The position numbers and the translations under genes are program-made. DNA of 64,000 bases from Flavobacterium daemonense (GTDB taxonomy: Bacteria; Bacteroidota; Bacteroidia; Flavobacteriales; Flavobacteriaceae): the NCBI RefSeq assembly GCF_007341385.1, contig NZ_VJYD01000012.1:1-64000 (forward strand), written 5' to 3'. Position 1 is the stretch's first letter. Each line of letters begins with the position of its first letter. Shown one piece after another: positions 1 to 8,691 of this stretch. The notes under the pieces are model-generated. The model was not told the DNA's origin. It did not search any database and was given only the letters and a program-made list of their open reading frames with translations.

Positions 1-21
1 ATCGTGTTTTTGCAGTAATAA

Positions 22-55
22 AAAACCAAACCTTTTATGAAAAAGATTTGGTTTT
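22..55. terminator. Bidirectional hairpin terminator
   Basis: Nine-base arms AAAACCAAA and TTTGGTTTT surround a short A/T-rich loop, with T-runs on both strands. It lies downstream of the leftward hydrolase gene and probably also ends a gene outside the window. This is a pattern match only. Confidence 0.55.
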
Positions 56-128
56 ATCATAGAAATCGGAATGACAATATTGCGATTGCTTATCTAAAAT
101 TTGAAAAAAAACTTAGAGTCTTAGCGAC

Positions 129-995
129 TTAGTAGCCAGAATCTTTCGAAGAAAACAAAAACTCAATCACTTTATCATACAATTCATCATCATGCATACC
201 ATGACCTAAACCTTTTGTTTCAATAAACTGACTGTTTTTCCAGTTGCTGGCTATTTTTTTTCCTTCTTCAAAAGCAACAATTTTATCTGTAGTGTCATGG
301 GCAATCAAACCTGGAACATTAAATTCGGAAGCAAACTTTTGTCCTGAAAAATCTTCCAGTTTAAAGTTGAAGCGTTCCATGAATTTGCTTTCTAAAAGAG
401 AAAACATTTTAGTGTTCAGACTCAGCATCGAAACATAATTGTCAATCAAGGTTTTTAATTCTGATGGAGCGCCTAAAATGACCATTTTGTTGATACTGGT
501 GTTCGGAAATAAATATTGATGATAAACGCAGGCTGCGCCACCAATTGAATGCCCAATAATAATTTCCGGCTGATATTTTTCGACAGCTTTATTGATGAAT
601 TCAGCGTAAAGAGGCACATTGAATTCTTTTCCGCTGCTTTGTCCATGAGCAGGAGCATCGATGGCAATAATCGTACTTCCTGATTTTTGAAGGTGGGGCA
701 GCGTTTTTTTCCAGCGTGCTGCATTGCTTTCCCAGCCGTGAACTAATAAAATTTTGGTTTCATTTCCTTTCCAGATATAAGTCTGAAAATGATGCTCGTT
801 GTGATGAAACGTTTCTGTTTCTGTATTTTTTAAAACTTTTGGAAGTGTTTCTTTTTGCAGTCTGCCAATTCTAGGCTGGCTAAAAAGTGCGTATGAAAGT
901 TCAACAGCTTTTTGTGGACGAACGTAACTCAGAAAGTTAATGTATGATCCGACCGATTTTAATGTAATAAAACGAATTCCTTTTTTAATTCCCAA
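129..995 (-). CDS. Alpha/beta hydrolase
   Basis: A 288-residue single-domain alpha/beta hydrolase, probably a cytosolic esterase or lipase-like enzyme. The substrate cannot be told from sequence. The order of motifs fits the fold: VHGW (oxyanion-side loop, residues 85-88), DAPAHG (113-118), nucleophile elbow GHSIGG with Ser150, a probable catalytic Asp in HDTTDK (about 237) and His265 in GLGHG. No signal peptide is apparent, although the first 40 residues are basic and hydrophobic. The gene stands alone, with a repeat element and the next gene's terminator upstream, so it is probably monocistronic. Confidence 0.85.
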   Translation of the reverse strand: MGIKKGIRFITLKSVGSYINFLSYVRPQKAVELSYALFSQPRIGRLQKETLPKVLKNTETETFHHNEHHFQTYIWKGNETKILLVHGWESNAARWKKTLPHLQKSGSTIIAIDAPAHGQSSGKEFNVPLYAEFINKAVEKYQPEIIIGHSIGGAACVYHQYLFPNTSINKMVILGAPSELKTLIDNYVSMLSLNTKMFSLLESKFMERFNFKLEDFSGQKFASEFNVPGLIAHDTTDKIVAFEEGKKIASNWKNSQFIETKGLGHGMHDDELYDKVIEFLFSSKDSGY

Positions 996-1068
996 AACTT
1001 AAATTTTTTCTAAAGGTAAAAAATGTTTTGCCACAGATAAAAATGATTTTTACAGATTAGTAAAAATT

Positions 1069-1132
1069 TTCGCCACGAATTTCACGAATTGCCACTAATT
1101 AATTCGTGCTAATTCGTGAAATTCGTGGCGAA
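1069..1132. repeat. Intergenic palindromic repeat, CCACGAATT family
   Basis: Two perfect 22-base inverted arms (1069-1090 and 1111-1132), built from the words GCCACGAAT and ATTCGTGGC, enclose a 20-base loop. Related copies lie at 17134, 17914, 33754, 40561 and 44284. All are intergenic, and the RNA would fold into a long hairpin. Confidence 0.85.
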
Positions 1133-1145
1133 AAAATAATTGTGC

Positions 1146-1175
1146 AAAAAAAAAGTCCCGATTTAATCGGGACTT
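1146..1175 (-). terminator. Intrinsic terminator
   Basis: Stem AAGTCCCGAT/ATCGGGACTT is followed on the minus strand by a run of nine T. It lies six bases past the stop of the coiled-coil gene and ends the NIF3/coiled-coil operon. Confidence 0.85.
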
Positions 1176-1180
1176 GATAT

Positions 1181-1960
1181 TTAGAATTTAGAGAACAATT
1201 GTTCCATTTTTTCTTTTTCTTCTTCAGCTAATTGAGTGTCAACTAAAATTCTTCCAGAATGCTCATCAGTGATGATTTTCTTTCTTGAAGCGATCTCAAC
1301 TTGAGTTTGTGGCGGAATAGTGAAGAATGATCCTGCAGAAGCTCCTCTTTCGATAGAAACAACAGCTAAACCATTACGTACACTACTTCTGATTCTGTTG
1401 TAAGCAGCTAATAATCTGTCTTCAATTTGTGCAGCAAATTCAGCAGATTTCTCAGACAAGAAGATTTCTTCTTTTTGAGTTTCAGCCATAATTGCATCAA
1501 GTTCAGATTTTTTATGTTTTAAATGTGAGCTTTTTGCGTCAAGTTTTTCTTTTAAATTAGAAATAACTTCTTTTTTATGTTCGATAGAAGCTTTCATTTC
1601 TTTGATTTGCTTTTCAGCCAATTGAATTTCTAATTCTTGAAATTCAACCTCTTTAGTCAAAGAATTAAATTCTCTGTTATTACGAACTGATTCTTGTTGT
1701 TTTGTGTATTTTTTGATAACCTCTTTGTGCTCCTCAATAGCAATTTTCTTTGCTTTGATTTGCTCCTCAATCACTTCAAGTTCACCTTTCAGTTTCTCTG
1801 AACGAGTGCTCAAACCTGCAACTTCATCTTCTAAATCTTCAACCTCTAAAGGAAGTTCTCCTCTAACGTTTCTGATTTCGTCAATTCTAGAGTCAATAAG
1901 CTGTAAATCGTATATTGCTCTTAACTTGTCCTCAACACTTAATTCTTTCGTATTCGCCAT
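1181..1960 (-). CDS. DUF164/C4-zinc-ribbon family coiled-coil protein, cysteines lost
   Basis: A 259-residue protein that is almost entirely coiled coil (about residues 10-180), followed by a small C-terminal domain. The layout matches the DUF164 (CT398-like) family, whose C-terminal domain is a zinc ribbon with GACxGC and CPxCGR motifs. Here the aligned segments read GASAGSFFTIPPQ (206-218) and TDEHSGRIL (231-239), so Ser208, Ser211, Asp232 and Ser235 stand where the four cysteines should be, while the surrounding PPQ and GRIL are kept. The protein contains no cysteine at all. It follows the NIF3 gene by 13 bases, so the two are probably co-transcribed, a common pairing in this family. The cellular role is unknown. 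Confidence 0.85.
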   Translation of the reverse strand: MANTKELSVEDKLRAIYDLQLIDSRIDEIRNVRGELPLEVEDLEDEVAGLSTRSEKLKGELEVIEEQIKAKKIAIEEHKEVIKKYTKQQESVRNNREFNSLTKEVEFQELEIQLAEKQIKEMKASIEHKKEVISNLKEKLDAKSSHLKHKKSELDAIMAETQKEEIFLSEKSAEFAAQIEDRLLAAYNRIRSSVRNGLAVVSIERGASAGSFFTIPPQTQVEIASRKKIITDEHSGRILVDTQLAEEEKEKMEQLFSKF

Positions 1961-1973
1961 ATTCTATAAGTTT

Positions 1974-3068
1974 CTATAAGTACTTAACTGGATTTGTATT
2001 TTCTTCTGATAAAATGATGGCAAAATTAAGGATTTTTTTTCGAAGAAAATCAACAATATAGTTTTTTGTATAGCGTTCGCTCTCAAAATGACCAATATCT
2101 GCCAAAAGTAATCGATTTTCGGCTTCATAAAATTGATGATATTTTAAGTCGGCAGTCAAAAACGCATCGGCTCCAGCCTGAATTGCATTTTTTATCGCAA
2201 AACTTCCTGAACCGCCCAGAACGGCAACTTTCTTAATTTTTTTTCCTAAAAAAGCAGAATGTCGAATTCCGTCGGCAATCATTTTATTTTTTACGAAGTG
2301 AAGAAATTCCTTTTCATCCATTTCATTTTCAAATTCGCCAATCATTCCTAAACCAATATTTTGATGGGAATTTTGAAGATCATAAATTTCATAAGCGACT
2401 TCTTCGTAAATATGATTAGAGAATAATGCTTTTAAAATTTTAGATTGTAAATGTTTTTCAAAAGTAACTTCGATTTTTATTTCCTGAGTCTCGGTTAATT
2501 CGTGGCGTTCTCCAATAACTGGATTACTTTCGGAATTTCCTTTATAAGTTCCAATTCCATCCGAATTAAAACTGCAGTTGTCATAATTTCCAATCGTTCC
2601 CGCGCCAGCATCAAACAATGCCTGACGAACTTTTTGAGCGTTTTCCGGAACGGTATAAGTCACTAATTTTTGAATGAAATTTTGTTTTGGAATCAAGACT
2701 TTAGTATTTGTCAATCCCAAAGCATCGCAGAATATTTTATTTACCCCAGCAGAATGATTGTCTAAAGCAGTGTGAACGGCATAAATCGCAATGTCATTTT
2801 TAATGGCTTTTAAAATCGCGCGTTCAACATAATTTTTGCCTGTAATTTTTTTAATTCCCGAAAATAAAATAGGATGGAAGCAAACAACCAAATTGCAGTT
2901 TTTAGAAATCGCTTCGTCAATTACATTTTCTAAAGCATCGTGACAAACTAAAACTCCGGTACTTTCTGTTTCAGCATTTCCAACTAAAAGCCCAACATTG
3001 TCAAAATCTTCGGCGTATGCTAAAGGTGACATTTTTTCTAGAACTGATATTATATGTGCTATTTTCAT
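1974..3068 (-). CDS. NIF3/YqfO-family dinuclear metal protein
   Basis: A 364-residue member of the NIF3 (YbgI/YqfO) family, which forms toroidal hexamers with a two-metal site. It is often annotated as GTP cyclohydrolase I type 2-like, but its function is unsettled. Metal-site segments are visible: FHPILFSG (64-71), HTALDN (99-104) and the late GHFESE. The length fits the long YqfO-type form with an inserted middle domain (about residues 125-225) rather than the 250-residue YbgI form. It is the first gene of a two-gene operon with the coiled-coil protein. Confidence 0.88.
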   Translation of the reverse strand: MKIAHIISVLEKMSPLAYAEDFDNVGLLVGNAETESTGVLVCHDALENVIDEAISKNCNLVVCFHPILFSGIKKITGKNYVERAILKAIKNDIAIYAVHTALDNHSAGVNKIFCDALGLTNTKVLIPKQNFIQKLVTYTVPENAQKVRQALFDAGAGTIGNYDNCSFNSDGIGTYKGNSESNPVIGERHELTETQEIKIEVTFEKHLQSKILKALFSNHIYEEVAYEIYDLQNSHQNIGLGMIGEFENEMDEKEFLHFVKNKMIADGIRHSAFLGKKIKKVAVLGGSGSFAIKNAIQAGADAFLTADLKYHQFYEAENRLLLADIGHFESERYTKNYIVDFLRKKILNFAIILSEENTNPVKYL

Positions 3069-3146
3069 TGTTTCAAGTTTCAGATTTCAAGTTTCAGGCT
3101 TCCAAAACTTGAAACAAATTAACGAAAAAAATTATACTTTCGTAAA

Positions 3147-4169
3147 ATGAACTTACTCCGAAAAATACTTTTCCCATTTGCCATTTTATATGGCTTTATA
3201 ACTTCAATCCGAAATTTTCTTTTTGATAAAGGAATTTTGAAGTCAACTTCATTTGATATTCCGGTTATTGCAGTTGGGAATTTGAGCGTGGGTGGTACTG
3301 GAAAAACACCACAAATTGAATATTTAATCCGATTATTATCAGATCAATATAAAGTAGCAACGTTAAGTCGGGGTTACAAGCGGAAATCAGAAGGCTTTGT
3401 TTTAGCTGATGAAACTTCTAATGCTGAAATTCTGGGCGATGAGCCGTTTCAATTCTATCAAAAATTCCCAAATATTCAAGTTGCAGTTGATGCCAACCGA
3501 ACAAACGGAATTACGCAATTGCTTTCGCAGAAAAATAAACTAGAAGTTATTTTGCTCGACGATGCTTATCAACACCGGAAAGTAAAAGCTGGTTTTTATA
3601 TTTTATTGTCTTCGTATGATGATTTGTATGCGGATGATTTTATGCTTCCGACAGGAAATTTACGAGAAAGCAGAAGTGGAGCAAACAGAGCAAATATTGT
3701 TGTGGTGACAAAATGCCCAAAGAATTTATCAGATGAAAAACAGGCTGAAATAGCATCAAAACTAAAGTTAAAAGCTTCTCAACAATTGTTTTTCACTTTT
3801 ATAGATTATGATGATGTAATTTTTGGGAAAGAAGAAAAAGTTGTGGTAAGCGAAATAAAATCGGAATCGAAATTGCTTCTTGCAGGAATTGCAAAACCAA
3901 AACCTTTTTTCGATTATCTTAAAAATGAAAGCGACGACTGTTTGACTTTTCCAGATCATCACCATTTTTCTGAGGCCGATTTAGATTCGATTCAAAACAA
4001 AGCGAGCGGAAAAAAAATCATAACAACAGAGAAAGATTACGTTCGCTTAAAAGATTCAAAATTGGTTTCGCAGCTTTATTATCTTCCTATAAAAAGTACG
4101 TTTATCAATAAGCAACAAAATTTTGATGAAACAATTTTAGAGTACGTCAAGAAAAACTTAACAACTTAG
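3147..4169 (+). CDS. lpxK: Tetraacyldisaccharide 4'-kinase
   Basis: LpxK phosphorylates the 4' position of the lipid A disaccharide at the inner membrane, so the cell makes a lipid A outer membrane. The 340-residue protein has an N-terminal membrane-associated helix (about 5-25), the Walker A segment GNLSVGGTGKTP (44-55) and the family motif DDAYQHR (138-144). It ends with the usual TTEKDYVRL segment. The gene is alone and divergent from NIF3. A TACTTTCG element resembling a -7 box ends only about five bases before the start codon, so the leader may be very short. Confidence 0.93.
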   Translation: MNLLRKILFPFAILYGFITSIRNFLFDKGILKSTSFDIPVIAVGNLSVGGTGKTPQIEYLIRLLSDQYKVATLSRGYKRKSEGFVLADETSNAEILGDEPFQFYQKFPNIQVAVDANRTNGITQLLSQKNKLEVILLDDAYQHRKVKAGFYILLSSYDDLYADDFMLPTGNLRESRSGANRANIVVVTKCPKNLSDEKQAEIASKLKLKASQQLFFTFIDYDDVIFGKEEKVVVSEIKSESKLLLAGIAKPKPFFDYLKNESDDCLTFPDHHHFSEADLDSIQNKASGKKIITTEKDYVRLKDSKLVSQLYYLPIKSTFINKQQNFDETILEYVKKNLTT

Positions 4170-4193
4170 TATCTTAGCATTTCAGGACCTTAG

Positions 4194-6377
4194 TTAATCA
4201 AAAAACTTCGCAATTGTGCTGTAAAATTCGTCGGGAACAAATGGTTTTGTAATTACATCGTTCATTCCGAAAGATAAAAGCATATCTCTGTTTTCGTCAA
4301 GCGAAATTGCCGTTAGTGCTATAATTGGAGTAGTTTTATCAAATTCACGGATCATTTTTGTGGCTGTTGTTCCGTTAATTCCTGGCAAATGCACATCCAT
4401 CAAAACCATATCAAAACGATTAATTTTCAAAAGTTCTACAGCTTCTTCGCCATTATCAATTATCTGGCACTGAATTGCTTTGTTTTCAAGCATTTTTCGA
4501 GTAATCATCTGATTGATTTTGTTGTCTTCAATCAATAAAATCGATTTGTGTTCCAATTGCTTATCGCTGTATAATTTTGCTGTTTCTTCTACAACTTCTA
4601 AAGGTTCTTTATTGATGTTGAAATTCAGCTTAAATGTAAAAGTCGATCCTTTGCCAACTTCGCTTTTTAGTTTTATTTCGCCACCCAAAAGCTCAATTAA
4701 TTTTTTTACAATCGTAAGTCCAAGTCCTGTACCGCCATATTTTCGGTTTACTTCGATAGAACCTTGCGAAAAACTTTCAAAAACAGATTGCAGTTTATCT
4801 TCAGGAATACCAATTCCGGTGTCAACAATTTCAAAATAAACAGTTGCACTTTCTTCTTCAATTGCATACAATTTTGCAATTACATTTACATGTCCGTTTT
4901 GGGTAAATTTTAAAGCGTTATTGATCAAATTAAGGATAATCTGAGATAATTTTGTTGGGTCGCCAATTAGATTATCGGGAATCGCTTCGTCAATTTCTAG
5001 GTTGAAATAGTTTTTATTGGCTGTAGCCAATTCTTTCAGCGAACTTTGAATATTGAATAAAAGCTCTTTTAAATTGAAACTGATATATTCAACTTCAACT
5101 TTTGTGGAATCGATTTTATTGATTTCTAGAATTTCATTGATAAAAGTAGTCAGATAATTTCCTGAAAATTTCAGTGATTCTAAATATTTCAACTGATTTT
5201 TTTTTGGATTATCTTCTAAAAGCAAATGCGTAATTCCGTTGATGGCATTCAAAGGCGTTCGAAGTTCATGGCTTACGGTTGATAAAAATTCAGATCTTGC
5301 TTTTGATGCTTTTTCGGCCTTGTTTTTGGCGAGAATAAGTTCTTTGTTTTTCTCTCTTAAAAGTAAATTATTCTGATTTCGAATGATATTGTTTTTGTAC
5401 AGAGCCAAACTCAAAAGAGATAAAATCGAAATTAAGGCAATGGCCAAAATACTTACCAATTTTGAATACCGATACGTTTTTAATTGAATTTTTTGATCGC
5501 TTTCGCGTTTCAGCGTATTATTGATTGACTGCGTTTTTTTGAATTTCTCAAATTCATTGAAATCCAATTTCGCATTTTTAAGTTTTAAAATATAATTCTC
5601 AATCTGATAATGTTCATCAAGATATGAATAAGCAAGATCAAAGTTTCGGTTCTTTTTGTAATACTGACTTATAGCTAGAATAATTTTCGATTTTTGAAAT
5701 AAGTCGTTGTTTTTGGCGCTGTAATCCAATGCATTGTCAAAATAAACTAGAGCCGAATCATTTCTTTTTAAAGTAGTCTCGATCAATCCAAGCTGATAAT
5801 AAGAATCTGCTTTGGTTTTTATAATTTTTGGATTGTTTGGTTTCTTTATTATTTTTTGGAAAGTTTTCGCGGCAAGCGGCAGATTTTTTCCAATTTTAAG
5901 CGCTGTCGCTTTTTGGTAATCTAAAATTTCGGCATGATCTACAAGTTTCAGCTGTTTTAAAAGACTGTCTGCTTTTTTATAGTAAATGTTGCCAATTTCA
6001 AAGTTTCCCTGTGCCGTATTTGTTGCTCCAATATAGTGTAAAGCCAAAATTTTGGTACAAGTCGGTTTTACTTTATCAAATAAGGAAACACTTTTGTGGA
6101 AATTTTTTAAAGCGGCATCATATTTTTGCTGATTGTAGTAAATTTTTCCAAGCTTAAAAGTCTGATTGGCTAAATTTTCAGTTTTGTTGTTGGTCTGGCA
6201 AAAATCAATAGATTTTTTGGTAAAAAAAACGGCCTGATTATACTTTTTCTTATCAAGATTTGAGTTCGCTAACTTATTGTAATAGGAAACACTATCTGTA
6301 TTCTTTTTAGTTTGAGAATACAAAAATGAATTTAAAAAACAAACAAGAATAAGAATGCGGTATTTCATGTATGGCAA
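4194..6377 (-). CDS. TPR-containing hybrid sensor histidine kinase
   Basis: A 727-residue hybrid two-component sensor. It has a signal sequence (1-21), a periplasmic region of TPR-like repeats (about 25-260), a linker and a single membrane segment (about 305-327). A coiled coil leads into a HisKA domain with SHELRTPLNAI (phospho-acceptor His370), then an ATPase domain with the N box near 483-488, DTGIGIP (519-525) and GGTGLGL (548-554). A C-terminal receiver domain carries phospho-acceptor Asp661 (LMDVHLPG). No DNA-binding output domain is present, so the signal must pass to another protein. The start lies 17 bases after the gap stop, suggesting co-transcription. The ligand is unknown. Confidence 0.92.
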   Translation of the reverse strand: MPYMKYRILILVCFLNSFLYSQTKKNTDSVSYYNKLANSNLDKKKYNQAVFFTKKSIDFCQTNNKTENLANQTFKLGKIYYNQQKYDAALKNFHKSVSLFDKVKPTCTKILALHYIGATNTAQGNFEIGNIYYKKADSLLKQLKLVDHAEILDYQKATALKIGKNLPLAAKTFQKIIKKPNNPKIIKTKADSYYQLGLIETTLKRNDSALVYFDNALDYSAKNNDLFQKSKIILAISQYYKKNRNFDLAYSYLDEHYQIENYILKLKNAKLDFNEFEKFKKTQSINNTLKRESDQKIQLKTYRYSKLVSILAIALISILSLLSLALYKNNIIRNQNNLLLREKNKELILAKNKAEKASKARSEFLSTVSHELRTPLNAINGITHLLLEDNPKKNQLKYLESLKFSGNYLTTFINEILEINKIDSTKVEVEYISFNLKELLFNIQSSLKELATANKNYFNLEIDEAIPDNLIGDPTKLSQIILNLINNALKFTQNGHVNVIAKLYAIEEESATVYFEIVDTGIGIPEDKLQSVFESFSQGSIEVNRKYGGTGLGLTIVKKLIELLGGEIKLKSEVGKGSTFTFKLNFNINKEPLEVVEETAKLYSDKQLEHKSILLIEDNKINQMITRKMLENKAIQCQIIDNGEEAVELLKINRFDMVLMDVHLPGINGTTATKMIREFDKTTPIIALTAISLDENRDMLLSFGMNDVITKPFVPDEFYSTIAKFFD

Positions 6378-6394
6378 TGCTTTTACAATGAATT

Positions 6395-7393
6395 CTATGT
6401 TTTTCTTGTCAGTAAAATCAAATCTATTAATCTTGATGAATAACCAATTTCGTTATCGTACCAGCCCACTACTTTTACCATTTTATCAATGACTGAAGTA
6501 AGTTGTGCATCAAATAAGCACGAATGCGTATTGCCAATTATATCAACAGAAACGATAGGATCTTCTGTGTAATCTAGTATTCCTTTTAAATTTGTTTTTG
6601 AAGCCTGTTCAAATGCTTTATTAATTTCTTCGATAGTAACAGCACGTTTTACATTGAATGTAATGTCTGTTAATGAACCATCAGGAACAGGGACACGAAT
6701 CCCGCATCCTCCGATTTTTTGATGCAATTTAGGAAAAATTTTTGTTAATGCCTTAGCTGCACCTGTAGTTGTTGGAACAATTGACTGACTTGCGCCTCTC
6801 GCCCTGCGTAAATCCTTATGTGGCTGGTCATGAAGACTTTGGTCAGTTGTGTATGAATGTATGGTAGTAATGTATGCTTGCTCGATACCGCACAATTCAT
6901 CAATGATTTTGATCATTGGTGCGGCATTGTTTGTTGTACAGCTTGCATTTGAAACGATATTTTCAGTTCCGTCTAAAATATTTTCATTAACCCCTAAAAC
7001 AACCGTTTTAATCGTGTCAACTTCTGACGGAGCTGAAAGAATCACTTTTTTTGCTCCAGCTTCTAAATGCGCATTTAATTCTTCGTGTGTTTTATATTTT
7101 CCAGTAGATTCAATTACAAAATCAATATTATGGCTTTTCCAATCTAAATTTGAAATGCTTTTTTCATGAAAAAATAAAAATTTCCTGCCGTCAACAATAA
7201 TCGATTCTTCGTCATGACTTACTGCATAAGGCAAAACGCCATGAATGCTGTCATATTTTATTAAGTGCGCCATTGTTTTGTTATCGGCAATATCGTTGAT
7301 GGCAACAACTTCAATTTCTGAATGATTTAAAAGCAAACGGAATAAATTTCTTCCGATTCTTCCAAAACCATTTATAGCAATTCTTGTTTTCAA
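6395..7393 (-). CDS. gap: Glyceraldehyde-3-phosphate dehydrogenase
   Basis: A type I GAPDH of 332 residues, the usual length. It converts glyceraldehyde 3-phosphate to 1,3-bisphosphoglycerate with NAD in glycolysis. Visible motifs are the Rossmann motif INGFGRIGR (7-15), Asp34 after the second strand (favouring NAD), the active site SNASCTTN with Cys152, His179 in TTIHSYT, and the C-terminal WYDNEIGYS. It is followed at 17 bases by the hybrid kinase gene. An inverted repeat of TTTAATCG words lies upstream. Confidence 0.96.
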   Translation of the reverse strand: MKTRIAINGFGRIGRNLFRLLLNHSEIEVVAINDIADNKTMAHLIKYDSIHGVLPYAVSHDEESIIVDGRKFLFFHEKSISNLDWKSHNIDFVIESTGKYKTHEELNAHLEAGAKKVILSAPSEVDTIKTVVLGVNENILDGTENIVSNASCTTNNAAPMIKIIDELCGIEQAYITTIHSYTTDQSLHDQPHKDLRRARGASQSIVPTTTGAAKALTKIFPKLHQKIGGCGIRVPVPDGSLTDITFNVKRAVTIEEINKAFEQASKTNLKGILDYTEDPIVSVDIIGNTHSCLFDAQLTSVIDKMVKVVGWYDNEIGYSSRLIDLILLTRKT

Positions 7394-7408
7394 TTATTTG
7401 GTTTATTC

Positions 7409-7490
7409 GTTTAATCGTTGAAATCGTTTAATTGTTTTAAACCGTTTTACTCATCTTTGATTAAACGATTAACCAATTAAACGATTAAAC
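7409..7490. repeat. TTTAATCGTTTAAT inverted repeat
   Basis: Copies of CGTTTAAT on the left and ATTAAACG on the right form an imperfect palindrome between lipA and gap. A sharper version of the same family is at 26408-26455. Confidence 0.6.
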
Positions 7491-7494
7491 TTTT

Positions 7495-8361
7495 TTATAA
7501 AATATGTTTTTGTGCTTTGTATGAAGAACGAACTAGCGGACCACTTTCAACATGGCGGAAACCTAATTCAAGACCAAATTTTTCATATCTTTCAAACTGC
7601 TCAGGAGTAATAAATTCCTTAACAGGCAAGTGTTTTTTACTTGGCTGCAGATATTGTCCAATTGTTACAACATCAACATTTGCATTGCGCAAGTCAGTCA
7701 TGGTTTGAAAAACTTCCTCTTCAGTTTCGCCAAGGCCAAGCATGATGCCAGATTTAGTTCTGTTGATGCCTTTTTCTTTTAGATAACGCAAAACTTCAAG
7801 ACTACGGTCATATTTCGCCTGAATACGTACTTCGCGAGTCAAACGGCGAACCGTTTCAACATTGTGCGAAACCACTTCAGGATTTGCTTCAACAATTCGG
7901 TCAAGGTTTCTTTTGATTCCCTGAAAATCCGGAATTAAAGTTTCTAAGGTAGTATTTGGGTTCATTCGGCGGATTGCTTTTACTGTTTCTATCCAAATGA
8001 TAGAACCGCCATCTTTTAAATCATCTCTGTCAACACTTGTAATTACGGCGTGTTTGATGTTCATGATTTTAATAGAACGTGCTACTTTTTCAGGTTCATC
8101 CCAATCAACTGTTTCAGGACGGCCAGTTTTTACACCGCAAAAGCCGCAAGAACGCGTGCAGACATTTCCCAAAATCATAAAAGTTGCTGTTCCTTCACCC
8201 CAGCATTCCCCCATATTTGGGCAGCTTCCAGAGGTGCAAATAGTATTTAAGCTGTATTTGTCAACTAAACCGCGGAGTTCAGTATATTTTTGTCCAATAG
8301 GAAGTTTAACCTTTAACCACTTTGGTTTTCCTGTTGGTATATTCTCAATGACTGTTTCCAT
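7495..8361 (-). CDS. lipA: Lipoyl synthase
   Basis: LipA is a radical-SAM enzyme that inserts two sulfur atoms into the protein-bound octanoyl group to make lipoate. The 288-residue sequence shows both iron-sulfur sites: the auxiliary cluster cysteines Cys42, Cys47 and Cys53 (CTSGSCPNMGEC) and the radical-SAM CxxxCxxC at Cys68, Cys72 and Cys75 (CTRSCGFC). The conserved RSSY near the C-terminus supplies the auxiliary-cluster serine. A candidate -7 element lies 19 bases upstream of the start. No lipB is in the window. Confidence 0.96.
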   Translation of the reverse strand: METVIENIPTGKPKWLKVKLPIGQKYTELRGLVDKYSLNTICTSGSCPNMGECWGEGTATFMILGNVCTRSCGFCGVKTGRPETVDWDEPEKVARSIKIMNIKHAVITSVDRDDLKDGGSIIWIETVKAIRRMNPNTTLETLIPDFQGIKRNLDRIVEANPEVVSHNVETVRRLTREVRIQAKYDRSLEVLRYLKEKGINRTKSGIMLGLGETEEEVFQTMTDLRNANVDVVTIGQYLQPSKKHLPVKEFITPEQFERYEKFGLELGFRHVESGPLVRSSYKAQKHIL

Positions 8362-8379
8362 ATATCAAAATTCAAAACA

Positions 8380-8387
8380 CAAAGATA
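8380..8387 (-). promoter_or_regulatory. Predicted -7 element for lipA
   Basis: On the minus strand the sequence reads TATCTTTG, matching the Bacteroidota consensus TAnnTTTG, 19 bases upstream of the lipA start. No convincing -33 TTG is seen. Confidence 0.5.
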
Positions 8388-8658
8388 AGGAATGTAGTTT
8401 ATTTGGACATTTGTTTCTGGGTTAATTTGATGCAATGGCTTTTTTGTAAAACCAAAGTTTGTTTTATCTATTTTTTACCTGAAATGTTAAAAACGAAGTT
8501 TTTCAGAACTGCATCGGTAAAAATTTTTCTATTTTGATTTATTTGGAGACTCAAGACTGATAATTATGCTATCTAATTGGTTTTTAATCTCTTAAATTTT
8601 ATACCTTTATTTGATATAAAATAGCTTTTTTCAAATTAAAATTAGAAATTTAATGTAG

Positions 8659-8666
8659 TACATTTG
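8659..8666 (+). promoter_or_regulatory. Predicted -7 element for the M48 protease
   Basis: TACATTTG matches TAnnTTTG exactly and lies 25 bases before the ATG. A clear -33 partner is not seen. Confidence 0.55.
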
Positions 8667-8691
8667 TTGTTAAATTGTAATAAATAAAAAC

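Larger units (their letters stand above)
8362..8691. other. Divergent intergenic region, lipA / M48 protease
   Basis: About 330 bases with no supportable ORF on either strand. Apart from the two predicted -7 elements described separately (8380-8387 and 8659-8666), it is A/T-rich sequence with only weak short hairpins. Confidence 0.6.

Noticed and set aside
7997..8425. Plus-strand ORF of 142 residues opposite lipA
   Set aside because: It is antisense to lipA, a clear gene, and shows no domain.
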